Positions 9,414 to 18,227 of a stretch of 64,000 nt of DNA are shown piece after piece. Source of the DNA: UBA6623 sp965217195 (GTDB lineage Bacteria; Acidobacteriota; Terriglobia; Bryobacterales; UBA6623). The notes beneath the pieces were generated by a model. The model was not told the origin of the DNA and ran no database searches. It saw nothing but the letters and a program-made list of their open reading frames with translations. How positions within the stretch are numbered: the stretch's first letter is position 1; each line of letters begins with the position of its first letter. The position numbers and the translations under genes were made by a program. The stretch lies in NCBI GenBank assembly GCA_965217195.1, contig CBDCHL010000005.1, positions 62,001-126,000 of the forward strand, in the 5' to 3' direction.

Positions 9414-9687
9414 AGGCCTGGAAGGCTCTCGAAAACGCGTGGCGAAGGGCGGGGAGAGCAGGCGCGGGACGCCCCGCGACGGAGCCGGGTTAGCCCGCTT
9501 TTCTCACCACCTGCCGGCCGAAGCACGCGATAGGGCCGTCATTACTGCGTTACGGTTGCCTGCCGTGCTCACCGTTACTGTTCAAGTACGGCTCTTTGCC
9601 TAAGAAATGGGGCGCGCCAGGCGGCCCGTGCCTCGTACTGACAGCCCTCTCACGCACTTCGCCTCGACACTTGGTGAGAAAAGTGGG

Positions 9688-10434
9688 TTAGGGCCGGGGG
9701 ACCTTTTCGTCCTTTTCGACAAGGCCGTCGCGGAGCTGGATCACGCGGTGGGTTCGCATGGCGAGATCGTGTTCGTGAGTGACGAGAATGATGGTATTGC
9801 CCTTTTTGTGGAGCTGATCGAACAACGCCATGATCTCATCGCCCGTCGCCGTGTCGAGGTTACCCGTCGGCTCGTCGGCGAGCAGAATAGAGGGGCTGTT
9901 GACGAGCGCCCGCGCGATTGCAACGCGCTGCCGCTGGCCGCCTGACAGCTCGTTCGGCTTGTGATACATGCGGTCGAGGAGGTCGACTTGTCCGACAGCG
10001 CGCTTTGAAAGCTCAGCGCGTTCGGCGAGCTGTATCCCGCTATAGACGAGCGGCAACTCGACGTTCTGGAGCGCGGTGAGTCGGGGTAGGAGATTGAAGG
10101 TTTGGAAGACGAACCCGATTTCTTTGTTGCGAATGTGGGCCAACTCGTCATCGTTCATCTCGCTGACGAGTCGGCCCGCGATGTAGTACTGCCCTTTCGA
10201 CGGGGTGTCGAGGCAGCCGATGAGATTCATCAATGTCGATTTTCCGGAGCCCGACGGCCCCATAATCGCGACATACTCGCCCTTGCGAATCTCGACGTCC
10301 ACCGACCGTACGGCATGGATTTCCTGATCGCCCATGACGTAGGTTTTCCACAAATCGTAAGTGCGGATGACCACGCCGTTGCGACGCAGTTGCTCGCCTA
10401 CATCTCGCTGTTCGGGGAGTGTTGCGGTAGCCAT
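9688..10434 (-). CDS. ABC transporter ATPase, MacB/LolD type
   Basis: 248 residues. Walker A GPSGSGKST, Q-loop VFQTFNLLPRL, signature LSGGQRQRVAIARAL, Walker B ILLADEPTGNLD, and switch VTHEHD are all present, so it should bind and hydrolyse ATP. The TYVMGDQEIHAVRSVDVEI opening is typical of the MacB/LolD/FtsE class, which works with an FtsX/MacB-like permease. It lies 36 bases after the adaptor gene (10471-11874) and is surely in the same operon. The expected permease gene does not follow; the next gene on this strand is an unrelated small protein. Confidence 0.93.
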   Translation of the reverse strand: MATATLPEQRDVGEQLRRNGVVIRTYDLWKTYVMGDQEIHAVRSVDVEIRKGEYVAIMGPSGSGKSTLMNLIGCLDTPSKGQYYIAGRLVSEMNDDELAHIRNKEIGFVFQTFNLLPRLTALQNVELPLVYSGIQLAERAELSKRAVGQVDLLDRMYHKPNELSGGQRQRVAIARALVNSPSILLADEPTGNLDTATGDEIMALFDQLHKKGNTIILVTHEHDLAMRTHRVIQLRDGLVEKDEKVPRP

Positions 10435-10470
10435 GGCGTATTGTCGATCGGTCCGCCGCTATCGGGCCGC

Positions 10471-11874
10471 TTACCGGCTCCACCAGCCGGCTGCATCGTC
10501 ATCATTGTTGATGCGGATTCTTGCCCTGTTCTTGAGGGTTCGGAGAACTTTGTAGTTTCCCGTGACGATCTCGACGCCTTCGTCGAGCCCGCTCGTAGCC
10601 TCGATGTGAGTCGTGCCCGTGACGCCGGTGTCGACGGGTCGAAACACCGCTTTGTTCTCGTCGACTACGAAAACGCCTTCGATTTCCTCGTCGGGATCTT
10701 CGGGCATACTTGCGGCTCTGGCGCTATCCGGGTCGTCGGGTTCGGTAAGTTCCTTGGCCGGTCGGACCGTGAGGGCTTGAATCGGCAGGGTCAACACAGC
10801 GTTGCGGGTAGCGGTGGTGATTCTAGCCGTGCAGGACATGCCGGGGCGGATGGTGACGCTTGGATCGTCCAGAGCCACGACTACCTTGAAATCCTTGGCC
10901 TCTTGTGCGGTATTGGCGGTTTGTGAAGCGGCCAGACCCGTGCTCCGAAGGATCGCCGTGTTGCCGATTTCGATGACTCGTCCTTGGAAGCGAGAGTTCG
11001 GCAGCGCGTCGATTTCCACTTCGCCGATTTGATCAAGCTTGACGTTCACGATATCGGTTTCGTCAACCTTGACCTCGGCCGTAATGAGCGACATGTCGGC
11101 GATCGTCATGACCAGACTGGCCGACGAGTTCTGTACGCCCGGCACCACCGTCTCACCCACCCGAACCGGTAGATTCGTGACAATGCCGGCCAGCGGCGCG
11201 ACGGAATAGTGCTTTTCCAAGATATCGGCGGCGCGAAGCAGCTGGGCCTCCGCCTGATCTACCCTCCGGTCGGCCGACTGTTCTTGGGCAACCAACCGGC
11301 TTCGTTGGACCTTCAATTCAGCCAATCGCGCCCGTGCTTCCTCGACGGATGCCGCAGCGGCCTCGAAGTCCGCCCTGTCGGCATCGTAGTCCTGACGGGA
11401 GATCAATTTCTCTTCCAGCAGTTGGCCGGCGCGTCCGTAGTTCACCCGGGCGCGCTGCAACTCGGCTTCCGTCCGGGTTAACGACGCTTCCTGGGTGAGT
11501 TGATTGGCTTCATTCGCTTTGATGTCGGCCCCGCGGGCAACAAGCTCGGCGCGGAAGAGCTGCAGAGAAGCCTTCTGAGCCGCGACTTCGGCGGCAGGCT
11601 GGACGGTTTCAAGCTTGGCTAGGCGTTGGCCCGGCTCGACCAGGTCGCCCTCCAGGACATAGAGATCCGTGATGCGGCCCATGCTGTCGGCGCCGATATT
11701 GACGTAGTTGCGCGGTGTAATCTCGCCCGACGCGGTTACGAGCTGGAGTAAATCGCGGCGTTCGACCCGGCCGGTTTGGACCTCGACGACGCCCCGTTGG
11801 GTATATTTGTAGATACCCCCGCCGATCATCGCGATCAGCAGCACGCCCCCGCCCCAAAGAAGTATCTTTTTCAT
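10471..11874 (-). CDS. Periplasmic adaptor (HlyD/MacA family)
   Basis: 467 residues with one N-terminal membrane anchor (KKILLWGGGVLLIAMIGGGI), then the lipoyl/barrel-sandwich half (GRITDLYVLEGDLVEPGQRL), a long coiled-coil hairpin (~residues 85-220), the second lipoyl half (HYSVAPLAGIVTNLPVRVGE) and beta-barrel segments. These proteins link an inner-membrane pump to an outer-membrane channel for export. It is the first gene of a pair with the ATPase at 9688-10434. The substrate cannot be predicted. The C-terminal region has an acidic insert (EPDDPDSARAASMPEDPDEE) that looks like a flexible loop. Confidence 0.92.
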   Translation of the reverse strand: MKKILLWGGGVLLIAMIGGGIYKYTQRGVVEVQTGRVERRDLLQLVTASGEITPRNYVNIGADSMGRITDLYVLEGDLVEPGQRLAKLETVQPAAEVAAQKASLQLFRAELVARGADIKANEANQLTQEASLTRTEAELQRARVNYGRAGQLLEEKLISRQDYDADRADFEAAAASVEEARARLAELKVQRSRLVAQEQSADRRVDQAEAQLLRAADILEKHYSVAPLAGIVTNLPVRVGETVVPGVQNSSASLVMTIADMSLITAEVKVDETDIVNVKLDQIGEVEIDALPNSRFQGRVIEIGNTAILRSTGLAASQTANTAQEAKDFKVVVALDDPSVTIRPGMSCTARITTATRNAVLTLPIQALTVRPAKELTEPDDPDSARAASMPEDPDEEIEGVFVVDENKAVFRPVDTGVTGTTHIEATSGLDEGVEIVTGNYKVLRTLKNRARIRINNDDDAAGWWSR

Positions 11875-12300
11875 CTTGGTGAACCGGAGGCGGCTAACCG
11901 CTGCTCGCCTTCGTATTCAATACGTGGATTCCCCGGGAGAAGTTCCTTCTAATTGTCTCGACGATCAGGACCGCCGTTAGGTTAGCGGGCGGAAAGAAAA
12001 ACTTGCACGAAAGGAGAATTGGGTCCATAAATCGTGCCGGTCGGACAGCGAAGGTCGAGACGAAACTCCTGCTCCAGTCTAACAGAGCGTTTCCTGGAGT
12101 ACGGGTACTTAGCGATTGGAGGTGCGCGACACAAATACGCGAGGATTGGCGGTTAGGGCCCGAGCGCTCCCCCGGCTGACCGCCGCTGTCGTTTCATGAT
12201 AGCCTTGGGTCTGCCTCGCGGCCGACGGCGAGATGACTCTGGTCGAAATTGCGTTGGGGGAACAAAGAATACACCACATTTACCTCATGAAATAGATGCG
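11875..12300. other. Intergenic region between divergent genes
   Basis: About 425 bases between the adaptor gene (minus) and the binding-lipoprotein gene (plus), so it should hold both promoters. I see no hexamer pair of good consensus and no recognisable RNA. The last ~60 bases before 12301 are noticeably richer in A and T than the surroundings. Confidence 0.5.
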
Positions 12301-13221
12301 ATGGAGAATTGTAAACTATTAAGATTTAGCATCTTATTGATCTTTGGATTCGGCTGTTCCGACCGCTCCGACACGATCGTCATCGCCTCAAAGCACTTCA
12401 CGGAAAGTATCCTGCTGGCCGAACTCGCGGCCCAGCATATCGAGAACACGACAAACATCACGGTCGAGCGGAGGTTGAATCTCGGCGGGACGTTTCTGTG
12501 CCATGAGGCGCTGTTGGCCGGTGCGATCGACCTCTACCCGGAATACTCCGGCACAGCATTGACGGCCATCTTGAAGTTGCCGGTGGGGCAAGATCCCGAA
12601 GCGGTTCGTGAGATCGTGGCGCGCGCTTATAGGGATCAGTTCGAGCTCGAGTGGCTGAGACCTTTTGGGTTCAACAACACTTACGCGATCCTCGTTCGAG
12701 GTGACGACGCGGCGGAGGCGGGGTTGACGACGATTTCCGACCTGGCGGCGGTTTCCGAGACCATGGTGATAGGGTTCGGATTCGAGTTTCTGGAACGGCA
12801 AGACGGCTACCCCGGGATGGTAAGAGCCTATGGATTGAAGTTCGCGGAGGAACCAAGGTCGATGGAACTCGGGCTTGTCTTTCGAGCTCTGCGGGACGGC
12901 CAGATCGACGTTGGCGTCGCTAGTTCGACGGATGGACTCATCGCGGCTATGAATCTGAGGATGCTCGAGGATGATCGGAAGTATTTCCCGCCCTACGATG
13001 CGGCGATTGTGGCGCGGTCGGACACGTTGTCAAGATTTCCCGAGATTGGGGGAGTGCTTGACGGTTTGAGCGGGACGCTGGATGAGGCACGGATGCAGCA
13101 GCTCAACCATGAGATTGACGCGAAGCAGCGGCGGCCCGAGGACGTGGCCCGGGAAGTACTGGATGGTTGGTTCTTGGGTCGAAGCGATCGCTCGAGTGGA
13201 GATGATCGAGACGCTCAATGA
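12301..13221 (+). CDS. Glycine-betaine-type substrate-binding lipoprotein
   Basis: 306 residues from ATG 12301, which places a lipoprotein signal directly at the start (RFSILLIFGFGC, Cys as the lipidated residue); the frame is open further upstream but without a signal. The rest is an OpuAC/ProX-type binding fold: DTIVIASKHFTESILLAELA, FLCHEALLAGAIDLYPEYSG, QIDVGVASSTDGLIA. Such proteins deliver quaternary amines such as glycine betaine or choline to an ABC importer for osmoprotection. No permease or ATPase gene of that system is nearby, so it is an orphan here. Confidence 0.85.
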   Translation: MENCKLLRFSILLIFGFGCSDRSDTIVIASKHFTESILLAELAAQHIENTTNITVERRLNLGGTFLCHEALLAGAIDLYPEYSGTALTAILKLPVGQDPEAVREIVARAYRDQFELEWLRPFGFNNTYAILVRGDDAAEAGLTTISDLAAVSETMVIGFGFEFLERQDGYPGMVRAYGLKFAEEPRSMELGLVFRALRDGQIDVGVASSTDGLIAAMNLRMLEDDRKYFPPYDAAIVARSDTLSRFPEIGGVLDGLSGTLDEARMQQLNHEIDAKQRRPEDVAREVLDGWFLGRSDRSSGDDRDAQ

Positions 13222-13288
13222 ACCGGCCCGAGACGCCCGCAACGGAAGGCCGGCAGCGCCGTGGAGGGCTCGTGATGGGTAGCTGACA

Positions 13289-14899
13289 TCAGCCCTTGAT
13301 TCTCTTTTGCGCCTCGCCCCACTCTTTTTCACGCAAGATGTACTTTTGAATCTTGCCGGTGGCGGTTTTCGGTAGGTCGCCGAATGCGACGTGCTTGGGG
13401 CACTTGAAATGGCTTAAGCGGGCGCGGGTGAAGTTGATCACGTCGTCGGCCGTGACCTCAACATCGGGGCGCGGCACAACAAAGGCCTTGGGGACCTCGC
13501 CCCACTTTTCGTCGGGAACTCCGATGACCGTGACTTCGAGCACGGCCGGGTGCTCCATGACGACCTTTTCCACTTCCTGACTGGAGATGTTTTCGCCGCC
13601 GGAGATGATGATGTCTTTGGCGCGGTCTTTCAGTTCGATATACCCGTCGGGATGCTGCACGGCCAGGTCGCCGGAGTGGAACCAGCCGCCCGCGAAGGCC
13701 TTCTCCGAAGCGGCCGCGTCGTTGTAATATCCGGTCATCACGTTGTTGCCGCGCATGATGACCTCACCCATCGTTTCACCGTCGCGTGGTACGTCTTTCA
13801 TTTGCTCATCGACCACGCGCAGACCGGTTCCGGCGATCGTGAAGGGGACGCCCTGACGTGCCTTGACGCGGGCCAGCTCGTCGGGCTCGAGGTCTCTCCA
13901 GGAAGGCTGCTCGGCGGCGATCGTGTGGGGACCGTAGGTTTCGGTCAGCCCGTACATGTGATGAATCTTCGCCCCCATTGCTTCCATTGTCCGAATGACC
14001 TGCGGCGCGGGGGGCGCGCCGGCCGTGGCGATCGTCACGCCTGAAAGATCCTGCCCCTCCGCCGCGGGCGAGGAATACATCGCGGTCAGCACGGTCGGCG
14101 CGCAGCACATGTGGGTGACGCCTTTTTCGTGGATCAACTCATAGATGCGCGCCGGTTCGACCTTGCGCAGACAAATTTGCTCGGCTCCGACCGCTGCCGC
14201 GGCCCAGGCGTAGCACCAGCCGTTGGCATGAAACATCGGCAGAGTCCAAAGGTAGACCGAGCGCGAGTTCATGCCGGTTTCCATCGCTTCGCCCAAAGCG
14301 TTCAGATAGGCGCCGCGACCGTGATATTCGACGCCTTTGGGAAAGCCGGTTGTGCCCGAGGTGTAGTTGATCGTGATGGTCTCGGTTTCCGTGAGCGGTT
14401 CGACGGGATCGGGCCGGGCGGGGGCGCCGGCCAAAAATTCCTCGTAATCAGAACCGGGAATATCTTCCGCTTTCGGGGCTTCATCGGTGATCTGGATATA
14501 GCTTTCGACCGCGGGCACGTCGGCGAGCAAGCCGCGCACTGTCGGCGCTAATTCGGAATCGAAAATCAGCACCTTCGCGCCGGAGTGATTCAGGATGTAG
14601 GCGATCTCGCGCGAGGAAAGCCGGATATTCAGCGCGACGAGGATCGCGCCCAGGCGCATCGGTCCGAACTTCGCTTCGAGCATCGCTCGTCCATTGGGGG
14701 CGAGCACGGCTACGCGATCGCCTTTGGCAACGCCGATTTGTTGCAGCGCGGCGGCTTGGCGGTTCACGCGAGCATTGAACTCGCCATAGGTGTAGGCGCG
14801 TCCACGATCGATGACGGCGGCCTTGTCAGGGTAAACGTAAACGCTGCGGTCGAGGAAAGAGAGCGGGCTGAGATTTTCGAAACAGACGGAATCTTGCAT
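13289..14899 (-). CDS. AMP-forming acyl-CoA ligase
   Basis: 536 residues of the ANL superfamily. The phosphate loop YTSGTTGFPKG, the LPMFHANGW segment, MYGLTETYGPH, the SGDLAVQHPDGYIELKDR hinge and the C-terminal catalytic Lys region PKTATGKIQKYILR are all in place. It activates a carboxylic acid with ATP and transfers it to CoA. LPMFHANGW and the overall length suggest the medium/long-chain AlkK-like group, but the acid is not certain. Cytosolic, no signal. No Shine-Dalgarno seen; no operon partners. Confidence 0.92.
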   Translation of the reverse strand: MQDSVCFENLSPLSFLDRSVYVYPDKAAVIDRGRAYTYGEFNARVNRQAAALQQIGVAKGDRVAVLAPNGRAMLEAKFGPMRLGAILVALNIRLSSREIAYILNHSGAKVLIFDSELAPTVRGLLADVPAVESYIQITDEAPKAEDIPGSDYEEFLAGAPARPDPVEPLTETETITINYTSGTTGFPKGVEYHGRGAYLNALGEAMETGMNSRSVYLWTLPMFHANGWCYAWAAAAVGAEQICLRKVEPARIYELIHEKGVTHMCCAPTVLTAMYSSPAAEGQDLSGVTIATAGAPPAPQVIRTMEAMGAKIHHMYGLTETYGPHTIAAEQPSWRDLEPDELARVKARQGVPFTIAGTGLRVVDEQMKDVPRDGETMGEVIMRGNNVMTGYYNDAAASEKAFAGGWFHSGDLAVQHPDGYIELKDRAKDIIISGGENISSQEVEKVVMEHPAVLEVTVIGVPDEKWGEVPKAFVVPRPDVEVTADDVINFTRARLSHFKCPKHVAFGDLPKTATGKIQKYILREKEWGEAQKRIKG

Positions 14900-15112
14900 G
14901 GCAGCGAGGTGGGGTTCGGGTCAAGTATAGATGAACGAGGAAGTGGTTCGTCCTTCCCGTCCCAGCGCCGCGGCGTTGACCTCACCGAAGATTTTCGGGC
15001 TCGTTCTCGGGTCGCGTTCGGGCGACCAACTCCTCAATCTCGTAGCGCGGCCCCCATTGAGCCGGCGGGCTGTCCTCTGGAATACAGATCGCGACCCCTC
15101 ACACGCGAAGCA

Positions 15113-16600
15113 TCACCCAACGACCTTACCGGTCGGCTGTAGCGGTAGACCAATCGTCTCTACCGACTGCCCTCGTTCCAATGAATCTCGCGGCGATTTT
15201 CGCGGACGCCGGCCGGCGATCAACTTCTCCAGTTTCCCCAAGGCGGCCCCCGGCTGCAGCAACCCTCGCCCGCTGTGCATGTTGTGAAACGACTGACCCA
15301 GGGGCAAACAGGTTGAGTAGATCGCCGTTTTCAGCTCATCGAGCGACGCCTGCGGAAAGGCTTCCCACAGCAGAGCCGCCGTGCCGGAGACGTGGGGCGC
15401 GGCCATCGACGTACCGTCCAGGGAGTCGTACGGTTTCTCGTCCGCCGGCTCGTCACCCGTCCCTTCCACGTAGGCCGTCGGTATGGAGGAATAGACAGCC
15501 ACCCCCGGCGCGCAGAGGTCCGGTTTGACGTAGACATCGTTCGTTCCCCAAACGAAAGCCCCGCCCCCGCTGAAGTCGGCCACCTCGTTCTGATCATTCA
15601 CCGCACCCACAGCGCAAGCATCCCGATGATTCGCCGGGCTGCCCGCCACCCCGAGCCCCGAGTTGCCGATCGAAAACGACGGAAGCACGCCAAGCAGCGT
15701 CAAGTTGCGAATCGCCGGTTCGTAAGCATCGTTGTAGCCGGGTCCGCCGAGCGAAAGGTTGATGATTCGCGCTCCCTGGCGAACACACCATTTCATCCCG
15801 GTGACAATCTGCTTCGTCGTTCCACTCCCCTGCGGCAAAACCAGCGCCGATACCAGCCTCGCCTCCGGCGCCACGCCGATCGCCGTTCCGCTGCCCTGCC
15901 CGCCAACCAGAATTCCCGCCGTATGGGTTCCGTGAAAGGCCGAGTCATAGATCGGCGTGCCCGTAAGCTTCTGCCCGAATTGGTCAAATGCCTCCCAGGC
16001 CGCGACTTTGCGTTGGAGATCCGGGTGGCCCGCATCAAGGCCGGTATCCAGATGCCCGATTCGTATCCCGCGCCCGCTCAAGCCTCGCTTCCACAGCGCG
16101 GGAATCTTCAAGTGTACGAGCCCAGGTGCCGTGTCGCCCAACAGTGATGCGTAGGTGAGTTTGGCGCTGCGAAACGGCTCGGGGTGCCGCTCGGGACGGT
16201 TGGCGAGAACGCGCGCAACCCGGCAGTGCGAGGCCAACTTGCGAATCCAATCCGGCGAAGCAAGGAATGAAACGGAATTCGCCAGCCAGGAGGAAACCAT
16301 GACCCCGGTCCCCGCCGTCGTGTGCCGCGGCGTCGTGTGTTCGGTGTCCATCGCAACCGGCACCCCGGGCATCGACAATCGCGCATTGCGCCGCAACAGA
16401 GCTCCCGCGACCACGTCGAGACTCTGCATCACCGCCGCCTCCAGTACCTGAATTTTCTCAGGCAGTGCGGCGGGCTCGCGAGCCTCCAAAATCCGCTGTT
16501 CAGCCTTGCGGTAGTGCGGCTCGAAAATGACGATAACGTCGGTGACAAATCCCGCTTCGACCCGCTGCGCGACGGTCTTATCAACCTTCTCTCTAGGCAT
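15113..16600 (-). CDS. Subtilisin-family (S8) serine peptidase
   Basis: 495 residues from ATG 16600 (MPREKVDKTVAQRVEAGFVT); the frame is open 49 codons further up, but that part has no domain sense. Catalytic triad: Asp in IGHLDTGLDAGHPDLQ, His in FHGTHTAGILVGG, Ser in DGTSMAAPHVSGTAALL; the oxyanion Asn is in FSIGNSG. The first ~130 residues before the catalytic domain look like an I9-type prodomain. No signal peptide is visible, so it is either cytosolic or exported in an unusual way. Stands alone between genes on both sides. Confidence 0.92.
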   Translation of the reverse strand: MPREKVDKTVAQRVEAGFVTDVIVIFEPHYRKAEQRILEAREPAALPEKIQVLEAAVMQSLDVVAGALLRRNARLSMPGVPVAMDTEHTTPRHTTAGTGVMVSSWLANSVSFLASPDWIRKLASHCRVARVLANRPERHPEPFRSAKLTYASLLGDTAPGLVHLKIPALWKRGLSGRGIRIGHLDTGLDAGHPDLQRKVAAWEAFDQFGQKLTGTPIYDSAFHGTHTAGILVGGQGSGTAIGVAPEARLVSALVLPQGSGTTKQIVTGMKWCVRQGARIINLSLGGPGYNDAYEPAIRNLTLLGVLPSFSIGNSGLGVAGSPANHRDACAVGAVNDQNEVADFSGGGAFVWGTNDVYVKPDLCAPGVAVYSSIPTAYVEGTGDEPADEKPYDSLDGTSMAAPHVSGTAALLWEAFPQASLDELKTAIYSTCLPLGQSFHNMHSGRGLLQPGAALGKLEKLIAGRRPRKSPRDSLERGQSVETIGLPLQPTGKVVG

Positions 16601-17128
16601 AGGAATTCTACAACGATCGGGAACTGGGATTGAGGAAAAGTAAGGGGGGAAACAAGTTCGAGCACCGGCTGGATTATGCGTCCTCCGCGACCGCCCCAAG
16701 AATATCACGGAGGTGCGACTTTCCATGAGTAATATTGACTGATCCAATTGGTTCTAAAGCAGATATATCTTCGAACCGTGTGTGATGAACTCTTGCTCGC
16801 CGGCCCAGCCCTTGGACTTGGACCCCCCGGCAACGAAAAAGACTTGCACCGATCTGCCTACGTCTCAATACCCTCAATTTTCTTATGGTGCTTAGCGCGG
16901 AGCCCGCAGAGACCCGCGGCTTTCTCTGCCATTCGTGCAAGCGGGGAAGTTCGGGGGGAGTCGGGGAAAGCTACGATTCCCGGGGCCAGGCAAGATTGTG
17001 TGAGGACGCCCCAAACGAATTGACTCACAGCCCAGCCCCTCGGCCGTGGCCGGGCCCGACTAGAAAAACCGCGCGAAAACCCTTGTTCGCCCCGCGATTT
17101 GGGTTTACCCTGTAAACAGGTAGATCGT
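16601..17128. other. Intergenic region with a 15-base palindrome near its end
   Basis: About 530 bases between divergent genes, without a convincing ORF. The only structure I note is GTTTACCCTGTAAAC at 17103-17117, two 6-base arms around CCT, ending 11 bases before the ATG at 17129; it could be an operator or part of the leader. Weak evidence otherwise. Confidence 0.4.
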
Positions 17129-18112
17129 ATGCGCCTGCTCGCCACACTCAGTCTCGCGGCCGCCATCGGGCTCGTCATGCCTTCGGATCTCCCAAGCCAA
17201 GGCCGCGCAGGCCGTGCCGGGATGAGTTCGATCGGCAAATCCGGCTTCGGCGGAGGCTCGCTCCGGGGAGGCGGATCCAGAGCGGGCAGCCGCGCGCGAG
17301 GACGCGGTGCTGGTGCGGGGCTGCGGCGCGGCGGAGGCTTCACCGGCGGCTCGCAACAGTTCGGTCGCGGCAATGGACCCCACCGCGGGCGCTCAGGTAT
17401 CACGTCAACCGGTTTCCGAGGCACCGACCGTGTCATAGCCAATCCCCCTCGTAAATCGGGCAACGTCGGCCGTGGGAGCGGAGCGGCCCCGAGGGTCGGC
17501 ACACACGCCAAGACGCCGCGGGTGAGTGGATGGACTTACGACGCCGGCCCGAAATGGGGGCGCCGGACCGGGCACTTCGGCGGCTACTACGGCAATTACA
17601 ACCCCTACTTCTATTACGGCTTGCCTGTCGTATACGCACCCTATGGATACACGCGCTACCGGCGAGGATACTACTCCGGCGCGGATTTCGACTATGACGA
17701 CCGCGACCGCGGCTCGTCCGGCCATGTGTACCGCGTCGACCCGGAGACGGTCACCGAGTCGAGCTCGAAATATGTGATCCGCGTTCCCGATGCCGGTCAA
17801 CAAGAGCCCGTGACCGGAACGGTATTCGAAGTCCGCCCGGAGGGCGTGAGACCGGCGGCGCCGGATGCCGCGCGCTCCTCACCGGACGCCAACCCCGGCC
17901 CTGAAGCGACGTTTCACCTCATCGCGCTCAAAGGCGGAGAGATCCACACCTCGCGCGAGCATTGGTTGGAAAGGGACGCCTTACACTACGTCACCCGCGA
18001 CGGCGTCCACAATCGGGTCGCGGTTGACGACGTGGATATGGATCTGACCGCCCAGGTCAATCGTGAGCGCGGCCTCCCCTTCGTCTTAGAAGTTCGCGAA
18101 CCGGCTCCCTGA
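17129..18112 (+). CDS. Exported Gly/Arg-rich protein
   Basis: 327 residues from ATG 17129, chosen because it starts a signal peptide (MRLLATLSLAAAIGLVMPSD). Residues ~30-110 are a Gly/Arg/Ser-rich low-complexity stretch (GGSLRGGGSRAGSRARGRGA), followed by a Tyr/Gly-rich part (YYGNYNPYFYYGLPVVYAPY). The C-terminal ~65 residues form a small conserved-looking domain: FHLIALKGGEIHTSREHWLE and YVTRDGVHNRVAVDDVDMD. I have seen this last type at the ends of other acidobacterial exoproteins but cannot name a function. Probably periplasmic or surface, perhaps nucleic-acid or polyanion binding through the basic part (inference). Confidence 0.75.
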   Translation: MRLLATLSLAAAIGLVMPSDLPSQGRAGRAGMSSIGKSGFGGGSLRGGGSRAGSRARGRGAGAGLRRGGGFTGGSQQFGRGNGPHRGRSGITSTGFRGTDRVIANPPRKSGNVGRGSGAAPRVGTHAKTPRVSGWTYDAGPKWGRRTGHFGGYYGNYNPYFYYGLPVVYAPYGYTRYRRGYYSGADFDYDDRDRGSSGHVYRVDPETVTESSSKYVIRVPDAGQQEPVTGTVFEVRPEGVRPAAPDAARSSPDANPGPEATFHLIALKGGEIHTSREHWLERDALHYVTRDGVHNRVAVDDVDMDLTAQVNRERGLPFVLEVREPAP

Positions 18113-18116
18113 ACCG

Positions 18117-18180
18117 GTGGTGACCGGCACTCGTGCCGGTTCTAGTTGCCAACGGCGACCGACACTCGTGTCGGCCGCAA
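18117..18180. repeat. Variable-stem hairpin repeat, family B, two units
   Basis: Two adjacent hairpins, ACCGGCACTCGTGCCGGT (about 18125-18142) and CCGACACTCGTGTCGG (about 18162-18177). Read on the minus strand both have the centre CACGAGTG with different but complementary arms, as in the copies at 23632, 31323 and 49113. They lie directly after the stop of the Gly/Arg-rich gene and before the convergent serA. Confidence 0.8.
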
Positions 18181-18227
18181 CAGAGGCGGCAGCTCAGTCA
18201 ACTAGGTCCCACGGCCTGTTCGCTTGC

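Noticed and set aside
10102..10926. 274-codon open frame opposite the ABC genes
   Set aside because: It lies antisense across the ATPase and adaptor genes, both of which have complete motifs; no domain sense.
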